Positions 35,793 through 45,598 of a DNA stretch of 64,000 nucleotides are shown here, piece by piece. The stretch comes from Rothia nasimurium. GTDB taxonomy: Bacteria > Actinomycetota > Actinomycetes > Actinomycetales > Micrococcaceae. The stretch spans positions 186,001 through 250,000 of the forward strand of contig NZ_CAKMTJ010000003.1 of assembly GCF_928392795.1 (NCBI RefSeq), given 5' to 3'. Numbering within the stretch: the stretch's first letter is position 1; every line of letters starts with the position of its first letter. The notes beneath the pieces are model-generated. The model searched no databases. It was not told the DNA's origin and saw only the letters and a list, made by a program, of their open reading frames with translations. The translations under genes were made by a program, and so were the position numbers.

Positions 35793-36863
35793 CTATTGTG
35801 ATTGCTTATGCCCGACAGTTTGTTCCGTTAAGATTGCTTGGAGGGTGAGAACCGCCGAAGCCACGTGCTGATCATGATCAAAAGCTGCCTGGGGCTGGGG
35901 TGAGACTTGCTCGTAGAATTCTTGGGTTTTTGTGTGCCAGGTCAGGCTGCTTAATACTGCTTGCGGTAGGGGTCCCTCAGGCCAGGACGGGAAGCCCAGC
36001 ATGAGTTCAGCAACCGGTAGCGCCCAGTGGTGCCAGCAAGTTCCCTCAGCGTCGATACCGCGAACCCCCGACCCAGGGGCCGCCTGCCACAGCAGGTTGG
36101 CCGGAGAAAAATCGCCGGACGACAGCACCCTCTCACTCGGCGCCGGGTAGATAATGCCCTCCACGGCCTGCTCCATCTGCGTAAACTCAGCCGAGCCCAC
36201 CGGCACACCTTTTCTCTCGGCCAGCCGGCGCAGGCCCTTGAAGGCAAGCTGGGGTGAGGGCAGGGACCCCGGTGCGGACGCCCGCGCGTCAGCGCTCGCA
36301 AGCTCAGCGGCAAAAGATACCTGGGCGGCAGCCTGAGCGGGGGAGCCCAGAATACTAGCCCAGGTATTCACCCAAGCGTCCAGGGCCTGCCGGGGTGCGG
36401 CGTCCGCCCCGGACGACAGCAGAAGCTCACCCAGGCTGATAGCAGACGAGAAGCCGCCGGTGACATCCTCAAGAATCAGCAGACGGGCAGCGTCGTCGGC
36501 AGCCAGCAGACGAGGGTAGAGCCCCGGTGCAACCTGCTCCAGGGCAGCAAGGCCGTGCTTTTCGCGCAGGTAGCCAAAACCGCCAGAGTTGCGGGCTGAG
36601 TCCTTGCGGCGAAAATACTTGAGCACACAGCTCGCCCCGCGATGACCCCGCACCCGAACAACCACCGACCGCATCCCGCTCGACAGAACCTCGACATCAG
36701 CAACCTGAACGCCGGTCAGCTCCACAGACCGCTCTAAAAGCCCGGCCAGCAGACGCAAAAAAGCGGGGGAATCGACGGGCTGCTCCACCGCGCTAGGGGA
36801 GTAGGCACTCGCAGCCTGGGCGGCACGTGATGCAAAGAATGAGGGAGAAGGGCGAACCGGCAT
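35793..36863 (-). CDS. Phosphotransferase of the APH/choline-kinase fold, atypical
   Basis: The 356-aa protein resembles aminoglycoside-phosphotransferase-fold kinases. SCVLKYFRRKD (about 79) has the nucleotide-binding lysine, SSGDFSPANLLW (about 246) is the Brenner-type catalytic loop, and GIDAEGTCWHHWALPVAEL has the metal-binding DxE. In the catalytic loop the usual His of HGDxxxxN is Ser, while Asp and Asn remain, so activity may be altered. The substrate is unknown. It lies divergent from miaB, 34 bases away; such genes commonly sit beside miaB in Micrococcaceae. Confidence 0.75.
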   Translation of the reverse strand: MPVRPSPSFFASRAAQAASAYSPSAVEQPVDSPAFLRLLAGLLERSVELTGVQVADVEVLSSGMRSVVVRVRGHRGASCVLKYFRRKDSARNSGGFGYLREKHGLAALEQVAPGLYPRLLAADDAARLLILEDVTGGFSSAISLGELLLSSGADAAPRQALDAWVNTWASILGSPAQAAAQVSFAAELASADARASAPGSLPSPQLAFKGLRRLAERKGVPVGSAEFTQMEQAVEGIIYPAPSERVLSSGDFSPANLLWQAAPGSGVRGIDAEGTCWHHWALPVAELMLGFPSWPEGPLPQAVLSSLTWHTKTQEFYEQVSPQPQAAFDHDQHVASAVLTLQAILTEQTVGHKQSQ

Positions 36864-36885
36864 AGAGCCCAGAATAGCAACCTAG

Positions 36886-36898
36886 TAGACTGTACGGG
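36886..36898 (+). promoter_or_regulatory. Leaderless promoter of miaB
   Basis: TAGACT (36886-36891) is followed by exactly six bases and the GTG start at 36898. No ribosome site fits. This spacing places the transcription start on or next to the start codon, the usual leaderless layout in actinobacteria. Confidence 0.6.
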
Positions 36899-38412
36899 TG
36901 AGTATTGACGTGAACACCGACAAGCCCGTGGCAGCACCCAAAACCCGCACCTACGAGGTGCGCACCTTCGGCTGCCAGATGAACGTACACGATTCAGAGC
37001 GCATGAGCGGCCTGCTCGAAGCCTCAGGTTACGTGCCCGCTGAAGAAGGAACCACCCCCGACCTGGTGGTCTTCAATACCTGTGCTGTGCGTGAGAATGC
37101 CGATAATAAGCTCTACGGCAACCTGGGCCAGCTTGCCCCGGTCAAGCGCGAGAATGAGGGTATGCAGATCGCTGTAGGTGGCTGCCTGGCGCAGAAAGAC
37201 CAGGACACCATCTTGAAGAAGGCCCCCTGGGTTGACGTGGTTTTCGGTACCCACAACATTGGCTCCCTACCTACCCTGCTGGAGCGCGCCCGTCATAACA
37301 ACGAGGCCCAGGCCGAGTTGCTCGAAGCACTGGAGGTCTTCCCCTCCACCCTGCCGACCAAGCGTGACCACGTCTACTCCGGCTGGGTCTCTATCTCTGT
37401 GGGCTGCAACAACACCTGTACATTCTGCATCGTGCCCTCCCTGCGCGGTAAGGAAGAAGACCGCCGCCCCGGCGAGATTCTGGCAGAAGTGCAGGCCCTG
37501 GTGGACGACGGCGCTATCGAGGTGACCCTGCTGGGCCAGAACGTTAACTCCTACGGCGTAGGCTTTGGCGACCGTCAGGCATTCTCGAAGCTGCTGCGAG
37601 CCTGCGGCGAGATCGAGGGGCTGGAGCGCGTCCGCTTTACCTCCCCCCACCCCGCCATGTTTACCGACGACGTCATCGACGCAATGGCTGAAACCCCCAA
37701 CGTTATGCCCGTACTGCACATGCCCCTGCAGTCCGGTTCTGACAAGGTGCTCAAAGACATGAAGCGGTCCTACCGCTCCAAGAAGTTCCTAGGCATTCTG
37801 GAGAAGGTACGCGACCGCATCCCCGAGGCCGTCATCACCACCGACATCATCGTGGGCTTCCCCGGCGAGACCGAGGAAGACTTCCAAGAGACCCTGCGGG
37901 TGGTCGAAGAGTCCCGCTTTTCGTCCGCTTTTACCTTCCAGTACTCGATTCGCCCCGGCACCCCGGCTGCTACCATGCCCAACCAGGTGCCCAAGGCTGT
38001 GGTGCAGGAGCGTTACGAGCGCCTGATTGCCCTGCAGGACCGCATCGCCGGTGAAGAGAACCGCAAGCAGCTGGGCAAGACCGTGGAGCTGATGGTGACC
38101 GCAGAATCTGGCCGCAAGGCCGAGGAGACCGGCCGCCTGTCGGGCCGGGCCCGCGACCAGCGCCTGGTCCACTTCACCGTGCCTGAAGGCTGCGAGGTGC
38201 CCCGCCCCGGCGACCTGGTCACCCTGCCCATCACCGAAGCTGGTTCCTTCCACCTGATTTCCGACCCCACCGCAGAGCAGTACTCGGTACGCCGCTCCCG
38301 CGCCGGTGACGCCTGGGACCGCGCCCAGGCCGACTCCTGCGGTACCGGTACCACCCAGGTTCCCGGCACCCCGGTTTCTCTGGGCTTCCCCACCTTCAAG
38401 CCCGCCCTCTAA
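36898..38412 (+). CDS. miaB: tRNA-2-methylthio-N6-dimethylallyladenosine synthase
   Basis: The 504-aa radical-SAM methylthiotransferase thiomethylates i6A37 in tRNA. The N-terminal cluster cysteines are in [20 protein letters not shown] and GGCLAQKD. The radical SAM cysteines are in GCNNTCTFC (about residues 164-172). A TRAM domain closes the core (about 390-455). The tail beyond residue 460 is longer than in Proteobacteria but usual here. miaA follows three bases later, so the enzyme and its substrate maker are coupled. Confidence 0.96.
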   Translation: MSIDVNTDKPVAAPKTRTYEVRTFGCQMNVHDSERMSGLLEASGYVPAEEGTTPDLVVFNTCAVRENADNKLYGNLGQLAPVKRENEGMQIAVGGCLAQKDQDTILKKAPWVDVVFGTHNIGSLPTLLERARHNNEAQAELLEALEVFPSTLPTKRDHVYSGWVSISVGCNNTCTFCIVPSLRGKEEDRRPGEILAEVQALVDDGAIEVTLLGQNVNSYGVGFGDRQAFSKLLRACGEIEGLERVRFTSPHPAMFTDDVIDAMAETPNVMPVLHMPLQSGSDKVLKDMKRSYRSKKFLGILEKVRDRIPEAVITTDIIVGFPGETEEDFQETLRVVEESRFSSAFTFQYSIRPGTPAATMPNQVPKAVVQERYERLIALQDRIAGEENRKQLGKTVELMVTAESGRKAEETGRLSGRARDQRLVHFTVPEGCEVPRPGDLVTLPITEAGSFHLISDPTAEQYSVRRSRAGDAWDRAQADSCGTGTTQVPGTPVSLGFPTFKPAL

Positions 38413-38415
38413 CCC

Positions 38416-39378
38416 ATGACAGAGAAGGACGCCGCGAGCAGCTCCCTGCCCATCATCGCCGTGGTGGGCCCCACCGGCTCAGGTAAAAGCGCCCTCGCTA
38501 TCGAGCTGGCACGAGCATTGGGCGGGGAGTGCGTCAACGCCGATTCCATGCAGTTCTACCGGGGTATGGATATCGGCACCGCCAAGGTCACTGCCGAAGA
38601 AATGCGGGGGGTTCCCCACCACCTGCTTGACACCCTCGATGTCACGGAGGAAGCCTCGGTCGCTACCTTCCAGGCTCAGGCCAGGGCTATCTTTGATGAG
38701 ATTCGCGCTCGCGGGAACTACCCGATTCTGGTCGGTGGGTCTGGCCTGTATGTGCGCGCTGCCCTGGACGTTCTGGAATTTCCCGAAACCGACCCGGCGG
38801 TGCGGTCTCGGCTGGAAGCTGAGCTGGCGGCGTCCGGCCCCGGCCCCCTGCTTCAGCGCCTACGCGCGGTTGACCCCGAATCAGCTGAGCGGGTGAAGGA
38901 CGACCGCCGCCTGGTGCGCGCCCTTGAGGTCTTTGAGGTGACCGGCCGCCCCTTCTCGTCCTTCATGCCCACCCGCACCTACCACCAGCCTGCCCTGCAA
39001 ATTGGTCTCAACGGCGACCGCGCCCAGCTGCACCAGCGGCTGCACCAGAGGGTCGTCGCCATGGAAGAAGCCGGGCTGCTGGCCGAGGTAGAAGCCCTCG
39101 AAGCCAAGGGCCTGCGCCGGGGCAAAACCGCCCCGGCAGCCATCGGCTACCGGGAATTTCTCAAGGTTCTGGACGCCGCCCGCGGCACCCTGCCTGCCGG
39201 TGAGGAATATTCTGTCGCCCAGGCAGTTGAAGATACCGTCACCGCCACCCGCCAGTTTGCCCGCCGCCAGCTCACCTGGTTCAGGGCAGATGAGCGGGTG
39301 CACTGGCTTGACTGGTCCAGCCCCGATCTGCTCACCGAGGCCCTGGCCATCATCAAGGGCCACCAGCCACTAGACTAA
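38416..39378 (+). CDS. miaA: tRNA dimethylallyltransferase
   Basis: The 320-aa enzyme adds dimethylallyl to A37 of tRNA. The P-loop is [17 protein letters not shown] (about 15-31), and [17 protein letters not shown] and [11 protein letters not shown] (about 43-75) follow. The [16 protein letters not shown] region (about 236-250) includes the conserved IGYRE. Length is normal. It is the second gene of the miaB-miaA pair. Confidence 0.96.
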   Translation: MTEKDAASSSLPIIAVVGPTGSGKSALAIELARALGGECVNADSMQFYRGMDIGTAKVTAEEMRGVPHHLLDTLDVTEEASVATFQAQARAIFDEIRARGNYPILVGGSGLYVRAALDVLEFPETDPAVRSRLEAELAASGPGPLLQRLRAVDPESAERVKDDRRLVRALEVFEVTGRPFSSFMPTRTYHQPALQIGLNGDRAQLHQRLHQRVVAMEEAGLLAEVEALEAKGLRRGKTAPAAIGYREFLKVLDAARGTLPAGEEYSVAQAVEDTVTATRQFARRQLTWFRADERVHWLDWSSPDLLTEALAIIKGHQPLD

Positions 39379-39414
39379 GAAGAAAAAGCGCCCCACAACG
39401 GAAAGGCAAAACCC

Positions 39415-40371
39415 GTGGCAACCCACACCGTAGAAACCCCCGTCTGGGGCGATTTGACCGGCAAGACCCTCACCAAGGGGCAGGCAACCGGCAACGACTT
39501 CATCTTCGTCACCGACCCCGAAGCTAGGCTCGACCTACCGGCTGAGCTCATTGCCAAGGTGACCGACCGACACTTCGGCATCGGCGCCGACGGCTTTATC
39601 CGCGCGGTCAAGACCGAGCACCTGGATTTTGCCTCCCACCTGCTGGAAGAGGCCCCCGAAGCTATCTGGTTCATGGACTACCGCAACGGCGACGGCTCAA
39701 TCGCCGAGATGTGCGGCAACGGGGTACGTGCCTTCGTTGACTACCTGCTGACCGAGAAACTGGTTGAGCTCGAAGAGGGTGGACGCCTGCTCATCGCTAC
39801 CCGCGCCGGTATCAAGGCCGTGGGTCGTACCGAAGACGGCTACGCCATCGACATGGGCCCGTGGGGCTTCATCAACGGTGACATGGCCCGCGATAACGGC
39901 ACCGACGCCCAGGTGACCGCCAAGGGCCTGCGCACTCCCCGCGGGGCCCTGTCCATCACCATGGGCAACCCCCATACCGTCGTCATGCTGGGCACCGACG
40001 GCAAGCTTGACGGGCTGAACCTGCACGAGGCCCCCAAGGTTTCACCCAACCCGCCTGAAGGCACCAACGTAGAGTTCGTCGTCCCCGAAGAAATCTCAGC
40101 AGAGGACGGTGACCCCGCCACCGAAAACATCGGCTCAATTCGCATGCGCGTGCACGAACGCGGCGTCGGCGAAACCCTCTCCTGCGGTACCGGCGCTTGC
40201 GCCGCCGCTGCCGCTACCCGCTTCTGGGGTGGCGAGGACGCCCCCGACGAGTGGCTGGTCCGCGTACCCGGTGGAACCCTCGCCGTCACCTTCGTCCTGG
40301 GCCCCGACAACCTCGAACACGTTGTCCTGGCAGGCCCTGCCGCTATGACCGGCAAGGTGCTGCTGGGCTAA
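39415..40371 (+). CDS. dapF: Diaminopimelate epimerase
   Basis: The 318-aa enzyme converts LL- to meso-diaminopimelate for peptidoglycan and lysine. The two catalytic cysteines are in EMCGNGVRAF (about 100) and SCGTGACAAA (about 258). GTG 39415 has GGAAAGG upstream. It is somewhat longer than the usual 270-290 residues because of an N-terminal extension of about 15 residues and inserted loops, as in other actinobacteria. The next gene starts directly at its stop. Confidence 0.96.
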   Translation: MATHTVETPVWGDLTGKTLTKGQATGNDFIFVTDPEARLDLPAELIAKVTDRHFGIGADGFIRAVKTEHLDFASHLLEEAPEAIWFMDYRNGDGSIAEMCGNGVRAFVDYLLTEKLVELEEGGRLLIATRAGIKAVGRTEDGYAIDMGPWGFINGDMARDNGTDAQVTAKGLRTPRGALSITMGNPHTVVMLGTDGKLDGLNLHEAPKVSPNPPEGTNVEFVVPEEISAEDGDPATENIGSIRMRVHERGVGETLSCGTGACAAAAATRFWGGEDAPDEWLVRVPGGTLAVTFVLGPDNLEHVVLAGPAAMTGKVLLG

Positions 40372-41007
40372 ATGACTGAAAACCTAGAAAATTCTCGGGA
40401 ACTCTGGAACGAGATTTACTCAGAGCGGGAACAGATGTGGTCGGGCAAGCCCAACGCCTCACTCGTTACTCTGATTGGAGACCGCGCTCCCGGCTCCGTC
40501 CTTGACCTTGGCTGCGGTGAAGGCGGGGACGTGCTCTGGCTGGCAGCCCGCGGCTGGCAGGCTACCGGCATCGATATTTCGGACGTCGCGGTAGGGCGCG
40601 CTCGCGCCCGTGCGGCAGCTGAAGGAATTGATGCTACCTTCATCGACGCTGACCTGACCGACTGGTCTACTGACCAGCGTTTTGACCTCATTGTCACCAG
40701 TTTCTTACAGTCGCACGCTGACTTTGATCGTCTGCCCCTCTTGGCAGCTGCCCTGGACCTCTTAGCTTCCGGCGGTGAGCTCATCTCGGTGGCTCACGCA
40801 GGTGCCCCCTCCTTTGCAGACCCCGAGGACGCCCGCAAGCACAGGGCCCGCATGGTACAGGCTGCCGAAGAGGCCCGAGACCTAACCCACAGCCGTGACG
40901 ATATTGAGATTGTGCTGGCTGAAGAGTGGACTCGGGATATCACCTCACCCGAGGGCGAGCCTGCAACCATACCCGATGCGGTGATGGTCCTCAGGAAAAA
41001 CGGCTAG
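40372..41007 (+). CDS. Class I SAM-dependent methyltransferase, unknown substrate
   Basis: The 211-aa protein has motif I VLDLGCGEGGDVLWLAARGW (about 42-61), motif II GIDISDVAVGRAR and a VTSFLQSH post-II segment. The overall form is that of small-molecule methyltransferases such as TehB-like proteins (the N-terminal SREQMWSGKPN segment is typical). Its ATG follows the dapF TAA with no gap, so it is translationally coupled. Substrate unknown. Confidence 0.85.
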   Translation: MTENLENSRELWNEIYSEREQMWSGKPNASLVTLIGDRAPGSVLDLGCGEGGDVLWLAARGWQATGIDISDVAVGRARARAAAEGIDATFIDADLTDWSTDQRFDLIVTSFLQSHADFDRLPLLAAALDLLASGGELISVAHAGAPSFADPEDARKHRARMVQAAEEARDLTHSRDDIEIVLAEEWTRDITSPEGEPATIPDAVMVLRKNG

Positions 41008-41025
41008 CCGAGCAGATGACCTACT

Positions 41026-41135
41026 GAGAGGTAGAGGCATGCTGGCAGCCCGTTGGCTCGGGGCTGGCGTGAATCGCGACTGAGCGAAGCGAAGCTGCGA
41101 GAGGGTCGACGGGCAGAAGCATGCCTCTGCCTCTC
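41026..41135. repeat. Structured 110-bp intergenic hairpin element
   Basis: The outer arms GAGAGGTAGAGGCATGCT (41026-41043) and AGCATGCCTCTGCCTCTC (41118-41135) pair over 18 bases with one G-U. The 74 bases inside can form two smaller stems. It lies between convergent genes, so it may act as a bidirectional terminator. Its length and internal structure also fit a dispersed palindromic element; I see no second full copy in the window. Confidence 0.65.
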
Positions 41136-41156
41136 TTACGTGTACGAGCTGAAAAG

Positions 41157-41762
41157 CTATTCCGGGCGGTGCACCTCGAGAATACGGAAACCCTTTGAGG
41201 TAGCGTAGCGGCCCACCTCTAGCTCAGGGAACTCAGCGGACAGCCACTTCTGTAGGGAATCTGAGCCCAGGTTTTTCTGCACGACCAGGTAGGCGGTACC
41301 GCCGGGGGCCAGGCGGGGGAGCCAGGTGCGCATGATGCCGTGTAGAACGTCCTTGCCCACCCGAATAGGCGGGTTAGACCAGATGGTATCGAAGGTCAGT
41401 GACTCATCGAGCGCATCGGGGGCAGCTACCGTCACGTTGGTAAGCCCCAGGCGCTCAGCGTTCATCTCGGTGAGCTGGGCAGAGCGGGAGTTCACCTCGA
41501 CCCCGTAGACCTCAGCATCAGGCGCTGCCATCGCCAGGGTCAGGGTAATCGGGCCCCACCCGCACCCGATATCGAGCATGCGCGCCCCCTGCGGGGCGGG
41601 GGCCTCATCCAGGAGAATACGGGTTCCCTTATCAACCCCACCCGGGCTAAAGATGCCGGAAGCGGTCAGAACCTGCACCCGGCGTCCGCCCAGCTCAACA
41701 GTCACAGGCTGGGGCGAAAAATCGCCGGTGGGGTTTTCAGAAAAATAGTGCGCGCTACTCAT
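41157..41762 (-). CDS. RsmC/RlmG-type rRNA guanine methyltransferase
   Basis: The 201-aa protein has the RsmC-like core: SGIFSPGGVDKGTRILL (about 35-51), motif I MLDIGCGWGPITLTLA and the catalytic SNPPIRVGKDVLHG (about 129-142). NPPIR-GK is diagnostic of the RsmC/RlmG/YbiN-type N2-guanine methyltransferases of rRNA. It is the single-domain form; the E. coli enzyme has a duplicated N-terminal domain. TAGAAT lies eight bases before the ATG on the minus strand, so it may be nearly leaderless. Confidence 0.88.
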   Translation of the reverse strand: MSSAHYFSENPTGDFSPQPVTVELGGRRVQVLTASGIFSPGGVDKGTRILLDEAPAPQGARMLDIGCGWGPITLTLAMAAPDAEVYGVEVNSRSAQLTEMNAERLGLTNVTVAAPDALDESLTFDTIWSNPPIRVGKDVLHGIMRTWLPRLAPGGTAYLVVQKNLGSDSLQKWLSAEFPELEVGRYATSKGFRILEVHRPE

Positions 41763-41849
41763 AGACGTTCATTCTACGCTAAGCCCCTGCCCTTACCGCC
41801 CCGGAAAAGCTAGAATAGAAGGACGCCTCAACCCACCTCGAAAGGTACT

Positions 41850-43454
41850 ATGACCGAGACTTCAACCCCCAGCAATGACCCCAAACTTCCCTCAGATGAA
41901 CAGCTGAGACGTACAGTAGACCGCGTGCTGGGGCGGGCACAGGGCAACGGTAGTGTGCTCGATGAGAGGGCCCGCGAACTCTCAGATAACCAGCGTGAAC
42001 ATTCCGAATACGACGGCGACCAGGTAGATCTCGAAGAGCGTCGAGCGCTGCGCCGTGTAGCCGGTCTATCAACCGAGCTTGATGACGTTACCGAGGTCGA
42101 ATACCGCCAGCTGCGCCTAGAGCGCGTTGTGCTGGCAGGCGTTTGGTCTGAGGGCACCCTGGAAGAAGCCGAAAATTCCCTGCGTGAGCTGGCGGCGCTA
42201 GCTGAGACTGCAGGTTCTGAGGTTCTGGACGGTCTGGTGCAGCGTCGTCTGAAGCCCGACCCGGGGACCTACCTGGGCTCCGGCAAGGTGCTCGAACTCA
42301 AAGACATTGTTAAGGCATCCGGCGCCGATACCGTGATTGTGGACGCCGAACTGGCCCCCTCCCAGCGCCGAGCTATTGAAGATATCGTCAAGGTCAAGGT
42401 CATTGACCGAACCGCCCTGATTCTTGATATCTTCGCCCAGCATGCTAAGTCGCGTGAAGGTAAGGCCCAGGTTGAGCTGGCCCAGCTCGAATATATGCTG
42501 CCGCGTCTGCGCGGTTGGGGTGCCTCCCTGTCCCGTCAGGCCGGTGGCCGGGCCGCCGGTGGCGAGGGTATTGGCTCCCGCGGCCCCGGTGAAACCAAGA
42601 TTGAAATGGACCGCCGCCGTCTGCGCGCCCGCATGGCCAAGCTCAAGCGAGAAATCGCTGCCATGGCTCCTGCCCGCGAGACCAAGCGCCTGAACCGCAA
42701 GCGTAACCGGGTGCCGTCCGTAGCTATTGCCGGTTACACCAACGCCGGTAAGTCCTCCCTGCTCAACCGCCTCACCGACGCCGGCGTGCTGGTCGAGAAC
42801 GCCCTCTTTGCGACCCTCGACCCCACCGTGCGCAAGGCCCAGACTCCGGACGGCGTGGGCTACACCCTGTCTGACACCGTCGGCTTCGTGCGCGCCCTGC
42901 CCACCCAGCTGGTGGAGGCCTTCCGCTCTACCCTTGAAGAGGTGGCCGACGCAGATGTGATCGTGCACGTTGTGGACGTCTCCCACCCCGACCCCGAGGG
43001 GCAGATCCACTCCGTCCGCCAGGTAATTACCGAGGTCGACGCCCAAAATATCCCCGAAATCATCGTGCTCAACAAGGCAGATGCGGCCGACCCCTTCGTC
43101 ATTGAGCGTCTGCGGCAGAAGGAACCCAACCACGTTGTGGTCTCAGCCCGTACCGGTGAGGGTATCGAGGAGCTACAGCAGAAGATTGCGGACACCATTC
43201 CCCGCCCCTCGATTGAGCTCAACCTGCTGGTACCCTTCTCAGCAGGTGGCGTCGTCTCCCGCCTGCACGAATGGGACGCTGAAATCCTGCGCACCGCCTT
43301 TGTCTCTGACGGCACCTACGTGCAGGCCCTGGTACGTGATGAGGTAGCCTCTGACCTGGCCGAGTACGTTTTGGAAGAAGACCTGCTCGAGGTTCTGCAA
43401 CCTGAAATCGATGAAGCTATCGCCTCAGGGGCAGTAGAGACCCAGCGCGCATGA
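41850..43454 (+). CDS. hflX: GTPase HflX
   Basis: The 534-aa protein has the HflX N-terminal domain (SEGTLEEAENSLRELAALAE at about 92-111, then TYLGSGKVLELK), a coiled linker and the G domain: GYTNAGKSSL (G1, about 294), LDPTVRK (G2 zone), DTVGFVRALP (G3) and LNKAD (G4). HflX splits stalled ribosomes. The N-terminal extension of about 60 charged residues is usual in actinobacteria. GAAAGG precedes the ATG. It overlaps the helicase gene by four bases (ATGA). Confidence 0.95.
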   Translation: MTETSTPSNDPKLPSDEQLRRTVDRVLGRAQGNGSVLDERARELSDNQREHSEYDGDQVDLEERRALRRVAGLSTELDDVTEVEYRQLRLERVVLAGVWSEGTLEEAENSLRELAALAETAGSEVLDGLVQRRLKPDPGTYLGSGKVLELKDIVKASGADTVIVDAELAPSQRRAIEDIVKVKVIDRTALILDIFAQHAKSREGKAQVELAQLEYMLPRLRGWGASLSRQAGGRAAGGEGIGSRGPGETKIEMDRRRLRARMAKLKREIAAMAPARETKRLNRKRNRVPSVAIAGYTNAGKSSLLNRLTDAGVLVENALFATLDPTVRKAQTPDGVGYTLSDTVGFVRALPTQLVEAFRSTLEEVADADVIVHVVDVSHPDPEGQIHSVRQVITEVDAQNIPEIIVLNKADAADPFVIERLRQKEPNHVVVSARTGEGIEELQQKIADTIPRPSIELNLLVPFSAGGVVSRLHEWDAEILRTAFVSDGTYVQALVRDEVASDLAEYVLEEDLLEVLQPEIDEAIASGAVETQRA

Positions 43455-45487
43455 AGGAACACGTCACCGCACCCACCGGGCAGGAGCTAGAAACCCTGCC
43501 CGGTGCCCAGCCCGTCCTGCACCTCTTGGACACCGTGGTGGAACGCTCCGGTGGCCAGAAACGCGATGGTCAGCGAACCATGGCGGCGCACGTTGCCCGC
43601 GCCCTGGAGACTGAAAAGCACCTGCTGGTGCAGGCAGGTACCGGCACCGGCAAGTCCCTGGGCTACCTGGTGCCCGCTATCTATGCCGCCCAGACTGCCG
43701 AAAAGCCCATCGTGGTGGCAACCGCAACCCTGGCCCTGCAATCCCAGATTGTCAACCGCGATATACCTCGCCTGCTGGAATCACTGGGAGATGAGCCCGA
43801 ACATGAAACCGATGTGGCCATCCTCAAGGGCCGCAATAACTATGTCTGCCTGCACAAGCTGGAAGGTGGCTACCCCGAGGACGACGGCGACGCCCTTTTC
43901 GATATAGATGCCACTACCGGCGCCACCGGCCCCGCCGGAAAACTGGGGGAAGAGGTTGTGCGCCTTCGCGAATGGGCACAAACCACCGACACCGGCGACC
44001 GCGACGAGCTGCTGCCAGGCGTAAGCGATAAGGCATGGCGGCAGGTAGCCGTCACAGCCTCAGAATGCCTGGGCAAAAAATGCCCCCTGGTCGAAGAATG
44101 TTTCAGCGAGATGGCCCGAACCAGAGCAGCTGAATCAGATATCGTCATTACCAACCACGCCCTTCTCGCTATCAACGCCTTTGAGGGCGCTGCGGTGCTA
44201 CCCGACCACGACATCGCCATCATCGACGAGGCCCACGAACTGGCTGACCGCGTCACCGGTGCCGTCACCGGGGCACTATCACCGGCCGCTATTACCAAGG
44301 TTGCCCGCAGCCTCAAGCGGCACACGGACGCCGACCACAAGGCACTCGAACAGGCAGCGCTCGCCCTTGACGACTCTCTCAACGGGGTACCCGCCGAGAT
44401 GATGCCCAAGGGCTTGCCTGACCGGGTTGCCGCTGCCATGGAACGCGTGCGCGATGCGGCGCGTCAGGCCCTCACCGATACGAAGAGCGGGGACAAGGAC
44501 GGCGACGCCGGTCGCCAGATGGCGCGTGCCGCCCTGACCGAGGTACACGAAACCTCAGAGAAGATGCTGACCGCTGACCCGCTCTATCAGGTCATCTGGG
44601 TTTCTCGTACCGGCTCTTGGGAGCCCGGCAGGGGGTATGTGGCGGCAGCCGACGATGACCCCGCCACCCTGAACATCGCACCTATCTCGGTTGCCGGTTA
44701 CCTGCGAGAAGGTCTTTTCGAAAACCGCACCGTGGTGCTGACGTCTGCGACGCTGACGGTGGGAGAAAGTTTTGACGCCGCCGCTGGTGCCCTGGGGCTG
44801 ATGGGTAAGGACGCTCCGCGCTGGGACGGTATCGATGTGGGGTCTCCCTTTAACTACCCCAAGCAGGGCGTGCTGTATCTAGCCTCTGACCTGCCTAAAC
44901 CTGGGAGGGGAGTTTCGGTAGAGCAGCTGGACCGTATCGTTGAGCTCGTGACCGCCTCGGGTGGCGGCGCGCTGGGGCTCTTTTCCTCTAAGCGCGGGGC
45001 CGAGCTGGCTGCCGAGTACGTGCGGGAGCGCACCGACCTGAACATTCTTCTGCAGGGAGAGTCGTCTCTGCGCGCCCTGGTGCAGGAGTTCACCGAGGAC
45101 ACCGATTCCTGTCTTTTCGGCACCATGAGTCTCTGGCAGGGCGTGGATGTTCCTGGCGACTCCTGCCGCCTGGTCATGATGGACCGTATTCCTTTCCCCC
45201 GCCCTGATGACCCGCTGTCGCAGGCCCGTACCCGGGCGGTAGCAGCTGCCGGAGGCAATGGCTTTATGGCTGTGTCTGCCTACCACGCAGCGGTCCGTAT
45301 GGCTCAGGGTGCAGGGCGTCTAGTGAGGTCTGTGGGTGATAGGGGAGTCGTGGCCGTCCTTGACTCCCGTATTGCTACCCAGAGGTACGGCTCATACCTG
45401 GTGAAGTCTCTGCCGCCCTTCTGGACCACTACGCGTAAGGACGTTGTGGTCGGTGCCCTGGAGCGCCTTAAGCAGTCAATTGACTAA
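43451..45487 (+). CDS. ATP-dependent DNA helicase, DinG/XPD family
   Basis: The 678-aa superfamily 2 helicase has Walker A VQAGTGTGKSLGYLVP (about 57-72), the iron-sulfur cysteines in YVCLHK (about 138) and CLGKKCPLVEEC (about 206-217), the DEAH box in IIDEAHELA (about 257), and late motifs VVLTSATLT and SLWQGVDVPGD. It unwinds 5'-tailed DNA or R-loops during repair. It overlaps hflX by four bases. DinG is SOS-controlled in E. coli; no LexA box is seen here. Confidence 0.93.
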   Translation: MKEHVTAPTGQELETLPGAQPVLHLLDTVVERSGGQKRDGQRTMAAHVARALETEKHLLVQAGTGTGKSLGYLVPAIYAAQTAEKPIVVATATLALQSQIVNRDIPRLLESLGDEPEHETDVAILKGRNNYVCLHKLEGGYPEDDGDALFDIDATTGATGPAGKLGEEVVRLREWAQTTDTGDRDELLPGVSDKAWRQVAVTASECLGKKCPLVEECFSEMARTRAAESDIVITNHALLAINAFEGAAVLPDHDIAIIDEAHELADRVTGAVTGALSPAAITKVARSLKRHTDADHKALEQAALALDDSLNGVPAEMMPKGLPDRVAAAMERVRDAARQALTDTKSGDKDGDAGRQMARAALTEVHETSEKMLTADPLYQVIWVSRTGSWEPGRGYVAAADDDPATLNIAPISVAGYLREGLFENRTVVLTSATLTVGESFDAAAGALGLMGKDAPRWDGIDVGSPFNYPKQGVLYLASDLPKPGRGVSVEQLDRIVELVTASGGGALGLFSSKRGAELAAEYVRERTDLNILLQGESSLRALVQEFTEDTDSCLFGTMSLWQGVDVPGDSCRLVMMDRIPFPRPDDPLSQARTRAVAAAGGNGFMAVSAYHAAVRMAQGAGRLVRSVGDRGVVAVLDSRIATQRYGSYLVKSLPPFWTTTRKDVVVGALERLKQSID

Positions 45488-45495
45488 AGACTGGG

Positions 45496-45533
45496 AAAAA
45501 ATCAGCCCGGCTGTGAAGGCCGGGCTGATTTTT
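45496..45533. terminator. Bidirectional terminator between the helicase gene and lexA
   Basis: The arms AAAAATCAGCCCGGC (about 45497-45511) and GCCGGGCTGATTTTT (45519-45533) pair perfectly, with A and T runs on both outer sides. It fits both converging transcripts. Confidence 0.9.
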
Positions 45534-45598
45534 CTTGCCTGTGAAGAGCGAGCCGGGTGGGGCGGGTACCTGAGACGCGGTGAAGAACCTGCTGACTC

